Source: Agriotes lineatus
Lineage: Eukaryota; Arthropoda; Insecta; Coleoptera; Elateridae
DNA: 64,000 nt
Direction of reading: 5' to 3'
Assembly: GCA_940337035.1 (NCBI GenBank)
Contig: CALNHX010003633.1
Span: forward strand, 1 to 64,000
In this document: positions 10,680-22,600 of the stretch, piece after piece
Layout of the letters: the number at the start of each line of letters is the position of its first letter
How positions within the stretch are numbered: position 1 is the stretch's first letter
Program-made: the position numbers and the translations under genes
The notes under the pieces: generated by a model
Seen by the model: the letters and a program-made list of their open reading frames with translations, nothing else
Database searches by the model: none
Told to the model about the DNA's origin: nothing

Positions 10680-13600
10680 GTAATTACAAGAATAATACAC
10701 TTGAAATAATTTTATTATGATTCAAACTGTTTGATAGGACGTGGTGGTTCTGATGGTTGTAAGGTTCCTATGAAGATTGAAAGTTTAGCAGGATTAGGCG
10801 TTATAAAAGTTGAGTGTGGATCTCAGTTCTCAGTAGCTCTTACCCGTTCTGGCAGTATTTATACTTGGTAAGTTAGATCTTAGTGTTACCCAATGTAAAC
10901 ATATACTAGCTTTTTAAACGTAAGTTTGTTGTCAAGAAGAAATGTATAATGAACAGTTTGTGTCCTAAACTCATCCACATTTTTGGTTAGGCTGTTGACA
11001 ATGTAAAGTACGTATTATCAGTACTCGTACTATTGTGAATTTTTTAGAAAATATATATTCATGGCAGCAATATTTAAAAAAAAACTTGAAATAGTTGCAG
11101 ATGAAAGTTTATATTCATTATCAGATGTTTTACCCCTAAAAATGTGAAGAAACATTAAAAATGGAAAATATGCCTCTCAAATGTTACTATTACTTTTCTT
11201 AATTTTCTCACGAATAGCCATTTCATTACATAAAATTATCTGATCAACCTGAAAGTTTCTACAGGACTGTATTGTTTTATTATGAACAACTGTTATATAT
11301 TAACATTTTTCCATTTCTTTAAAAGAAATGGTACCTACTTCCAGAAAAAAATTGAAAGCCTGACGAAATACTGTATAAGTAAAAGCATACAGTTTTATAT
11401 TATACACAGTGGGCCAAAAAACAAAAACGGTACAGATTTTATAGCCCCGTATATTCGTTGGTCGCTAATATCTTTATATGATTACTATACCAGCGAAAAG
11501 CTCAATCTTTATAAATGGAAATAAAGCACTTTTATTCCAAACACACAGTACCAATTCTAAGTTGTTCGTGGTTAAATAAAACCATGCAAAAAATGCTGTT
11601 TTTAATGAAATTATTATTTAGAACTTTAGGAAATACAACAGTAAGAACAAATACTATTTAAATAATTATTAAATATGCTATCTAAAACAATGATTCAATA
11701 TGCCCACAATTTTTAACAACAATCATATGCAATTATCTTTGCAAGTGATCAAGTGGAAGTGCAGAAGCTACTTGCTTCTCAGGCAGCTGAATCCAATACT
11801 CAGTTATGCGGCGTACCTCACATTTTCTTCAGGACTTCGATTAATCAAAAAGGAAAACTAAAATCACAGATACCAAGTGAGGTTGACCAAACAATCAAAC
11901 AAATAAAACAAAAGTCCTTTGCCTACTAGTTTTGATGCAGATTTAATTTCACATTATTAAAAGCTTCCGTTTTCGCATGACCTTCATTAAAGTGAAATAA
12001 AATCGAATTGAACCGTTGTATTATTGCAAATAAAATATATTTTTCAACCTCCAAAGTGTTCGTTTTTCCAAGAAATATTTGAATTAACTAATAATTATTG
12101 GAAATCACGGCCTCCTGGATTAATACGAGACTGACGTCTTTACACGGCCCGCCACATTTGTATAATTTTTGTGATTCTGTTGGGTTTTTGATAAAAAAAT
12201 TAAACTTTTGAAATTAAATTGATTGTTCACATAGATAGTGTTTTATTGTAGTTATTAACATTATAATTAACTAGTGAATCATCCGAGCTATGCTTCGGTT
12301 CACGAATTTAAGAGAGATTCGTTAATAAAAATTTAAAAAAGGATACATCGGCCGGGAATCGAACCTGGGCCACCCGCGTGGCAGGCGAGCATTCTACCAC
12401 TGGACTAATTTGGCTTGATGAATAATACGCTGTTATAATGATATATGAACATAGTGATTCACAAGCTCAATGTACTGTAGCGCCTCTACAAACTATAAAA
12501 CACGCCTTGAACTAAAAATGTGGTGGGCCGCATAGAGACGTTAAGACGTTAGTCTCGCATTAATCCAGAAGGCCGTGTTGGAAATATAAGTATTTACACT
12601 TTGTACTGTTTTTTTGGCCCACTGTGTATATGATTGCATTACACTAAATTCAATAATTGTGATGTCGTAAAACTGTCAGTTTACCTTAATTATATTTATA
12701 AAATATCTTAGGGGTAAAGGTGACTACCACCGCCTTGGTCATGGTACAGATGACCATGTTAGAAGACCGCGGAAAGTTGCTGCTTTACAAGGAAAAAGAA
12801 TAATCAGTATAGCCACCGGATCATTACACTGTGTTGCTTGTTCTGACGAAGGTGAAGTTTTTACTTGGGGAGATAACGACGAAGGACAGCTTGGAGATGG
12901 TACAACTAATGCTATACAAAGGCCTCGCTTGGTTACAGCATTGCAGGTATAACTATGTATAGATATATTATGAAACCTTCTATGTACTATGTTGTTGATG
13001 AATCATGTGTCAGCTGGTTTTTCCTCATTAGTATAAAAGTTCAAGAAGCAAAGTTTAAAATTACGTATAATAAAAAACAAAGCTCATCAAATAATATTTG
13101 ATAATAATTTTCTCTAACGGTGCATGTGCTAAGTAATAATTAAACAAACGGCCAATGAGGGAAGTGCGCTAGAATAATAGCTATTTAAGTCACAAGGAAT
13201 ATAAGGACCTATTAACATTTGAGGTAGGCAAGTACAAGCCCAGACGAAGTCGCGGTTTGTTGCCTGCCGAAAATGTTAATAGGCGATCCATACCGAGTTA
13301 TCTTATTATATTTTTCTCTCTGCTTATCAAAATTTTCCTAGATTTTTTAAGAAATCGTTTGGTTTGTCACCTGTCACCAGGATTAATTTTCGTCAGTCGT
13401 GTTACCTATGAGTGTGACATGTCACATAAACACTTGCAATTTAGAAACAAAACGTCTAAATCTGCATCTTGCTTTGCTAATGTTATTATCCTAGGAACTT
13501 AATAATAGTATTAAGTTCCGTTGTCAAGAAAAAGCAGCAAACAAATATAATCACTGACTTACACGTTTTGTTACTAAGGCTGTATCACTGACTTACATGA

Positions 13601-16600
13601 TCAGCAGCGGGAAAAAAATATTTCCCGCTGCTGGTCATGTAAGTCAGTGATACAGCCTTGGTAACAAAACGTGTAAGTCGGCGGTTATATTTGTTTGCTG
13701 CTTTCCCTTGACAACAGAACTTAATGTTATTATTGAGTTCCTAGGATAATAAAATTAACAACGCAAGATGCCGACTTAGATGTTTTGTTTATAATTGCAA
13801 GTGTTTATATGACATGTGACACTCACAGGTAACACGACTCACGAAAATTAATCCTGGTGACAGGTGACAAACCAAACGATTTTTTCAAAAATGTAGGAAA
13901 ATTTCGATGCAGCGGGAAAAATATAATAAGATAACTCGGAATGTATCGCCTATTAACATTTTCGGCAGGCAACAAGCCACGGCTTTGCCTTGGCTTGTAC
14001 TTGCCTACCTCAAATGTTAATAGGTCCTTACATTCCTTGTTACTTAAATAGCTATAAAACTTGCGTTGGTTCACTGATAGATACTTAACGAAACCCAAAT
14101 AATCTCCATTGTATAAAACACTTTAGGGGCAGCAAAAAACGTTATTAAAATACGAGAAATAAGCGATGAAGTAATGTAGTATTTTATAGTTTTTTGAAGT
14201 TGGTGGTGACGGAAAACATAACCTATAAGAGTTGGTTAACATTTGTGATTTTCACGAGTTCTGCTTTTAAAAGAAAACTAACCATTTTAATGTGTAGATG
14301 AATTGAAATAATAAAAATGCTTATTGTTTTGGAATATTTTGATTAACAGTACTTATTCACTTTCATTTATTACTGTACATATTAGTTGTTCTATTGCGAG
14401 ATAAATAGTTGGTACCGAATGACAAGATATGCTCGAATCTTCGGTTTAATAGGGAAGACTGACTTCATCTTACAAACTTATTTAAGAGTACATCAGAAAA
14501 TAATAACTATGAATAGGCATATTTCAAGTGGTATCTTTGAAAGAATACATTATTTATGCTTTCTAAAAAAAATAAATCATGCCCAAGTTTAGAAGTACGT
14601 TGTATATGAATATCGTTACTCTATTTGTTCTGCTATCTCGATGGATGTAGCGTATTTCGATAAATTTTTAATATGATGGTATTTTATGCACTTGCGCAAT
14701 TGTACAAGAACTTTAAGAAAATCCTTTAAACCACTTGTTAAAATTTTTGCAATTCAGTATTACTTATTACCACAGGCTTATACACAACCACTGCCTCCTA
14801 CACTTACAAGCCATGCTGTTAGACTTGGCAACATTGCATCTCTGGTAGTTGGTGTTCCTAAATTACAATACTCCCATTTGAAATAATTTTGCTTTAAAGA
14901 GCACAATTTTACTCTTTATCAAATTTTACTCTGTAATTAACTAACGATAGCTTCTGTAATGGTGACATTTATTTACATAGTCAAGTAATACAAACATGTA
15001 ACAGTATATTTATAAAAATAAAACAACCTAACGTATGTAACATATGTATAAGAGAACATTTCTGTAATTATTTTAAAGTTTGTAACTTTCTATACACCAC
15101 TGCTGATTGAGAGTACAACATATATGCAAAAATATGTTGCTACAGCTGTAAATAATCTTATTTGAACATAATACACTTATCTGATTGGTAACATCTAAAT
15201 TTGTGTGACGCAAATTGTTCCATAAACTTCAAAAAACTGCTGGTGTCATCACTTAAAAACACTTTCACTGTTGGTGCATGTCTTTCCAATATTTGTCTTC
15301 TTTTACATTCAGGATTTGTCCTTTCTTGAGGCGCTTTCGACGACAATATGTTGGTAAATTTGGAAATACGCTTGGGACAGCTTTGTCAGCTAATTGAGGG
15401 TAATGCATCACCAGTTCTGCATTTCCCCACTCTCATTTCTAACGTTTTCAAATGTATTTTCCATTAAAATGTATTTCACACACGACAGAACTTTTTGTTA
15501 GGGTCCAACGTTTCCGTGCTGTTGCATGAAGCCATGCTTTATTTCGGATCTCGTTCATTTGAAAAGAAAATGTTGTTTGCGTTTGCATACGATGTTCTTT
15601 TAAGGTACTGTTGTGGTTGGTACACAGCGTCTTCGTGGCATTCTAAAGATAAAATTAAAAGTTACAAGAAATGCCCTAAAAATGAGGTTAGGTTGTTACT
15701 TACCTCAGTGAAACACTTAATATATATATATATATAAGGCGTTCCTTACTATACAACGATCATAGAGCGTACATTATTTGACAATGAAAAGTTTATTAGC
15801 TTTGTAGAGCCCAATCCCTGACTTTAAATACAGCACTTCTAGACTAATTCGACAGAAACAAAGAACAGCAATGCTAGGTCCATAACAGCACAGCACTGCA
15901 AGTGACTGAAGGCCCGCGTCTGAGATTCAGTCGCCGTGTCTGAACAGACTCAGATTCTGTATCCCGCATACCGAATCTGGGAAACGGAATCCCATGTGTT
16001 CAGGGCCTAAATCACTAAAGATGAGCAGCACTATGAAATTTATTAAAAAAATACGCAAAAACAAATTTACTTTTGTCAATATCTTGCGTTTCCATCTCTT
16101 GTAGCTATTCCCTTGCATACTTTGAATGAGCCTCCTAAACATTTCGTGTGGTATGAGAGCCCATGCTTGCTATAGCGATTGAGCCAGCTCATTTAACGTT
16201 GCTGGTGCATTTGGTAATGCTTTGATCGTTCTCCCTAAGATGACCCAGGCATGTTTGGTAGTGTTGTAACCAAGAGTTTGAGCGGTCCATATGATCGTTG
16301 CAATATTAGCGCCGTTAAGGTATTTTGTTACATTAGCTGCATAGGGATGAGCGTTATCATGCATCAAAATAGATGCTGGACCAAATTCTTCTACAAATGG
16401 CTGTATATGAGGGACAATAATCTCATCCCTATATCTTGCAGCAGTTAAGCTCTCATTGTTTACAATGAGAAGGTCAGTACGAACCACCATATCTCTTCAC
16501 CTGGCGGATAACACACGACGCATAACATTCTCTACGTCTTCTTCAAACTTTGTCTTTTCTACCATTAGCAATTAAGCAAAATCGAGACTGGAGTCCATAT

Positions 16601-19600
16601 TGCATCCGTCCAGTTTAAATGCTCACATGCAAATGTTAGACGACCTTTACGGTGCAATGGGGTCAAGACAGGTCCTGTGCAGGATCTCTTGCGTTTAAGC
16701 CTACATTGTGCAATCTTCTTAACATCGTATCTTTACTAATGCTGGCTCCAGTGGCTCTTTGGAGATCATTTGTAAAACACGAGTGGTAGTTATGGCTAAA
16801 TAGCGTTCTTCACGTTGTGTCGTTTTCTTCTTATGACCTTGACCAGACCTGCTAGTACATATTCCCGTAAGTTGGAGTCGATGCCAGGCTCTGTAAATTA
16901 CAATTTGCTCAACCTGAAAACTTTCTGCAAGTTCCCGCTGAGTAAAGCCTTCTTCAAACCTTGCCACCACCCCAGCTACTTCTACTTCAGACGGAAAGGG
17001 TATTGGCACATTACCGTCCATTATTGAGATTACGTCACATTTCAACTGTTAAAAAACGTGTGCAAAAGCGACTCAGTGAAAATAAACTTCTGATAATTTT
17101 GCAGTTTTTCAATGAAAGTATTTGTTTTTACAACATTTAGCCTCCTACTTGAAAAGTTTTATAAGCAAACCTGTAAGAACAATCCTATTTGTCTCATATA
17201 TGCGGTTTATAGGACAATCTAGAAAAATACCAGAGATATTTAACCTTTTCTTGTTGATCCTTTAATTTTGCGTCGTAGTGTATTATATACATATGAACCA
17301 TTGGGAAAGTGAGCCCAGTAGAAGTTTCTTGATGTACAACATCTACCTGCCATCTGAACCAATCACCAGCAAACATATGGTTTCTTATGCCGCCGACTAT
17401 TCCTGCAAAGCCTCGAGCGATAAACTATAGCTGTGTTTACAGATCATAAGTCATTTTATATTGTTGCGAAGAGAATTTGTCATACTTTCAAAATACTAAA
17501 GCACTAACTTCCATTTAAAATAATAAAGCAACATAATTTTATTCCCTGTGTAGATGTTTATTTTTTTTCTTTACACCATATTATCCAGCTTAAAAAGGTG
17601 GATCTCAGCTGGTGCATGATTCAAGTCACACTGTATAATACATTTTACTGCTTTTGCTATTAATATAAATACCTTATACACCTGAAAACTTACAACTTTG
17701 TTAATAGGGAAAGAAGATCACCAACGTAGCATGTGGATCGGCTCATACTTTGGCATGGTCAGTAAGTAATGCAAATGCTTGCGCCAGGCTACCAGTTCAG
17801 GCACCTCTGGAGTATGATCTCTTGCGAGACATACCAATGTTAGTGTTACATAGACGTCTTATACTGCTGCATCATTTTGCAGAATTAATATGTCCCTGTA
17901 TTGCAATGTTTCCGATCACTGGAACGGGTTCTCTGTCAGAACTACGAAATATATTAGTTTACTCCATTAAAGAAACCACTTTTAGAAAGGTACAACTTAA
18001 TTACAAATTAATGTGGTGTAAAATATACTGATGATATTTTTTTAAGGTGATACAATCTACAATGGTACGAGATAAACAGCACGGTCCTGTCATAGAACTG
18101 AACCGAATGCAGGTGAAAAGATCTAGGAAAGGGGGTGGCCTTGCTGGTGTTGATGGTATGAAATCAGTATTTGGACAAATGGTATCAAAACTTCCTTTGC
18201 TGACCTCTGAAGCTCTCTCATTGCCACATAGAGTATGGAAAGTTAAATTTATTGGTAAAGATTTTTTTTTAAATGCTATAACAGTAGGTAGTATGGAGTT
18301 TGGTTATATTTTTGAATAATGAATTATAGGTGAAAGTGTAGATGATTGTGGCGGTGGCTATAGTGAAAGTATTGCTGAAATGTGTGACGAATTGCAAAAT
18401 GGATCGCTACCATTGTTGATTCCAACTCCTAATGGGAGAGATGAAGCTGGAACTAATCGAGACTGTTTCATATTGAATCCTACCGCCAAAACTTGCCTTC
18501 ATCTAAACATGTTCAGATTCTTAGGTAAGAATTTTTTTTTTTATAATATTCATTTTGATGTAACAGCTGGTGTTTGTCGTGTGATCAAATTTTTTCCCTT
18601 AAAATTGTTTTGCATGTAGACTAGAAACTAAAATGTTGTTAGTATTATAAACACTTTCCTCTGGCTAAGTAAAAATATTGAAGTTAATTTCTAACAGGCT
18701 AAAATGATAATTACGACAACGTGCCAGTTTGTAACGGTACGAATCGGTATTTATGACAAGCCCAAACAAAGCTAAACGACTAGCGCGTAAGCTAACTCAA
18801 ATTCGGGAATGTACCACATAGGACTGCCGCCCCAGCCCGTTACAAAAGAGTTGCCGACTAACTTCAGTGGAGCGAGGGGGGTCCAACACAAGATCACACA
18901 GGGCAACAGCTTGATAAACGAAAAGCAGATCTTACTTGCTAGAGCGTCACCACAATTTCAACACGGGAAAAAGGCGTAGGTGAACTCACCGAGGAAAAGT
19001 GGAAGCATAATGGATTCACTTTTCAACTATAACCATGGCAGTGTCCTGGTCAGCGATGCCAAGTGCAACCTATCTTTTGAGAACTCACTTGATCAGCTGG
19101 CCAAACTCCTTTTACAACTGAAAAATACATACACAAATCGCATGCACAATATCAGAAGAAAACCACAGTTAAACCATATACCTATCGTCAGAGAAGTAAC
19201 AATACCACTTCCCCTCCGCGCAGACGACGCGCTTGCACACAGCTCACCAAATACATTGAAGAGTTGGTTGTCTGTCTCACTTACGTTGTAACCTCCCCAC
19301 TAATAGCCGCTAGCAATAATATATACTCGATTCACTATAGTCTCGGATTGTCAATGTCAAAATCCAATTAAAAACAATCCTTTATATCAGGGCTGTCCAA
19401 CATGTGGCCCGCGGGCCGCATGCGGCCCGCCAGAAAATTTTTGCGGCCCGTGGATCGATACTGTATTTTCAGACAGCATGAATATGGACTATAAATTATA
19501 AATCATTGAAAATTACTTAACATAGGTACATAGGACGTAGGTACAAAAATATATCATTAGTAAAAGAATGTGTTTTGAAACAGTCCCGCCCACCACCGGC

Positions 19601-22600
19601 GCGGCGCAACGCTGGTCTTGTCTGGCAGTCACCACTGACGCGAATGGTACTGTAGCGATCAGACACCTGCTTTTGTCTGCTTTTTCGTAGTATTTAGTTC
19701 TTGTGTGCGGTACCCGGCCACGAAATATTTTCAGAGTCAAGTATATCTCCACAAAAAAGAACGATAACGGACGAACATCGAGTGTATAACATCCGAGGGG
19801 AATCAGACTATTTGGTCACAAACAACAATAATAAACTTCAGTGCCTTGGGTGTATGCAAATGCAAGTACTATCAGTTTCTAAAGAATATCATTACCATTA
19901 CCATTACACTTCGTTGTATACACTGCATTGGGGAAAATCCTTACGTCAAATAGATACCATGAAAGTTGCTGTTAAAATAACAAATATTATAAGAGGGGGT
20001 AATCGAGATTTGACTCACAGAAAGTTTCATGATTTTTTGGCTGAAATAGATGTTGCATACGAGGACTTGCTCCTATTTCGATAATCAAATGAAAGATGTA
20101 AAATTCTTGTCAGACCTTGCATTTTTAACAGACATGACATCTGAACGAATTAAACTTGAAACTACAAGGAATGAAACAGAATATTGCCAACTTATATGGT
20201 CACATAAACGGATTTAAAAATAAATTTAAACTACATTAGAGAAGCAAGATTTCACATTCTTTCCAAACTGTAAAGACCATTTTCAAGAAATGAAGGATTT
20301 TGATAAAATTTAATTTTCGACTAATGTGAGCTGCATTGAAACAATCATAGAAGAATTCGAAAACCGATTTGGTGAATTCAAGAAAATTGAAGGAGATATT
20401 TCAATTGCTGGTCAGCTCACCATTTCTATTGAGAATGTAAGAGCTGACCTTCAACTGGAAGTGTGTGATTTGCACCCCAACCATTTGAAATTGAGTTTTC
20501 AACAGATTTAACGTTTTCCTGAACCCAAAAAACATATTCTTGTTCATTGGTCTGTGTGTGTCTGCCTGTGTGACTGTGACCAGAATATCTCAAAAACTAA
20601 AAGAGGTATGGTGTTGAAACTTCATATATAAGTTTTGTGTATGTAGATGCGACAGCAAGCTTTTGAATAAAATTGCATAACCCGAAGTAGGTGTTTACTC
20701 TCGTGATTTTTCACTTATTTTCGATTTTTTCAAAAACGGCTATAACGATTTTTTTAAAACTTCACATTTTTATTACATTTTTAATGAGTATTGATATGAG
20801 ATAAGTGATTTTCCAGTTGAACACTTCTAAAATGGGTTTCTTTTTTTTTCATTTTTTTTTATTAACTCCTATTTTAAATAGAACACCCGGTATATTATTA
20901 CATTTTTGAATTCAGTTTAAAATTCTAGAGAAAATCGTACGACACTCATTAATGACCAATAGAAAAATTAGTTCACGAGCCGTATCCAAAACAACAAAAA
21001 TTTATGGAAATTTTTTGTAGGTAGACATTACTTCTTTTGAGGGTTTGTGTCGTTACGATTTTCTTACCGAATCTCCATTCGAGCATTAATTCATATCCGG
21101 AAGTTATTTTTCGTGCATTCAACAACGTCGTAATTTGCCCTCGCGTACGACGTTGTTGGAACGCACTCAAAAAAATTTCCGGAAAGAATTAATGCTCTTA
21201 TGAGATTATATGTGAAAATTCTTCTCTTTAACCAAATCTCTATTTTGTACCGTTTTTGTAGAATTTGTAATTTTTGACAAATGCTTAAAAATTTAAAATC
21301 AAATTTTTGGCTAATTATAAGATCACTGTAAAAGGAAATTGTGTGAGTGTATCACACCAGATTTTTTTACTAGAGAAGAACCGAAACGGGATTAGACTTT
21401 TTTGCATAATGATCGTGAAAGTCGTCTTTTTTTAACGAAAAATCGTATTGAAAGTTGCACTTTTTTAACGCAAAAAACGTGAAAAAAGTACACTTTTTTA
21501 ACTATTTTATTGAAATGCCAATTTGATAGTCGTCAGTTCTAAAGTCCTTTTCGACTAAATTTCGACCAAGAGATCCCTATGCAAAAAAACTACGTGTACA
21601 ACACGTTTTGAAAGTCCTTTTTTTCATTCATTTGCTTGATTAACTCGGGCTTTGCCCTCGTTATCAAACTGAAAATTCATGAAAAAAAGTATGACTTTCA
21701 AAACTAGTTCTACAAATTACTATTACAAGTTACTGCCAGAGGAACTGTATCCCAAATTGAGAAACGATTCACAACATATTTTAATGATGCGGCCCCCGTA
21801 ACCTTCATTTTTTTTACAGTGGCCCCTAGGCTACTTGAAGTTGGACAGCCCTGCTTTATATCATGGTTAATATTTTTAAGTCAAGCTATAGGTAACTAGA
21901 AACAATTAATAAAGCTACTAATGTCAAAACTATAAATTATAGGATATATTTCGAACTGACTTAAGCAAAAATAAATAAAAGTTACCAGGTAACAAAAACC
22001 CAAATTTTCAAAATTACGCTTTTGCGTTGTTCAACCTAGTAGTAACAAAAAAAACCAATAGAAATTCAACAGTGCTGCCATAAAACGTCATTTTTGACAA
22101 TCCGGGACCATAATGAACAGAGTATAGTAGTAATACATATATGAGTTAAACAAACAAAAAATGTATTAGCAAAAATATTTGAATAAGTAGAAAGGTTACA
22201 TTTAAATTGCATAACATCTTAATATATTAAATATGCGGTAAACTTGTCATTAAATACTGGAATGACTAGTGAGAACATGAATTTGGGTCGCGTTACCGTA
22301 AGGTCGGGCGTGTCACATCGGAGTTGTAAATAGATTCTACGAGCGTAAGTGGAAATTTAGAGAGCGGGAAAGTGATTTAACAGTGAGCTAAAGCAGGTGC
22401 AAGTAAGTGCAGTGGAGAAATCAAGTGGTTTGAGTCACGTAAAAGAGTAACAGCACCAACGAAAAGCGGTGATAATCCGGGCGCGGAAGAACACAAAGGC
22501 GAGAATCACGTGCACGAGACGGCGCAGTGAAGGTCACATCGGAATACGCGGGCACGGCGATGTAATAAACAGACCTGATTGGTACATCCAAATCAGACAA

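Larger units (their letters stand above)
11405..12626. mobile_element. Non-autonomous Tc1/mariner-like element (HERC2 intron)
   Basis: TIRs beginning CACAGTGGGCCAAAAAAC lie at 11405 and end at 12626, flanked by TA on each side (11403-11404 and 12627-12628). There is no transposase frame. A hAT-type MITE (12106-12577) inserted later within it. Confidence 0.85.
19388..21853 (+). mobile_element. hAT transposon (GTF2IRD2/ZBED-like type) with 8 bp target duplication
   Basis: The ends read CAGGGCTGTCCAACATGTGG at 19388 and the inverse TTGGACAGCCCTG ending at 21853. The exact 8 bp duplication CTTTATAT flanks it (19380-19387 and 21854-21861). Subterminal GCGGCCC-type repeats are present at both ends, as in hAT elements of this kind. 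Inside are decayed transposase segments (19740-20510) and a separate dispersed repeat (20519-21370) that has replaced or interrupted the rest. Confidence 0.92.

Noticed and set aside
12344..12414. Functional tRNA-Gly gene
   Set aside because: The acceptor stem halves do not pair and the D and T stems have mismatches. It is annotated as a relic instead.
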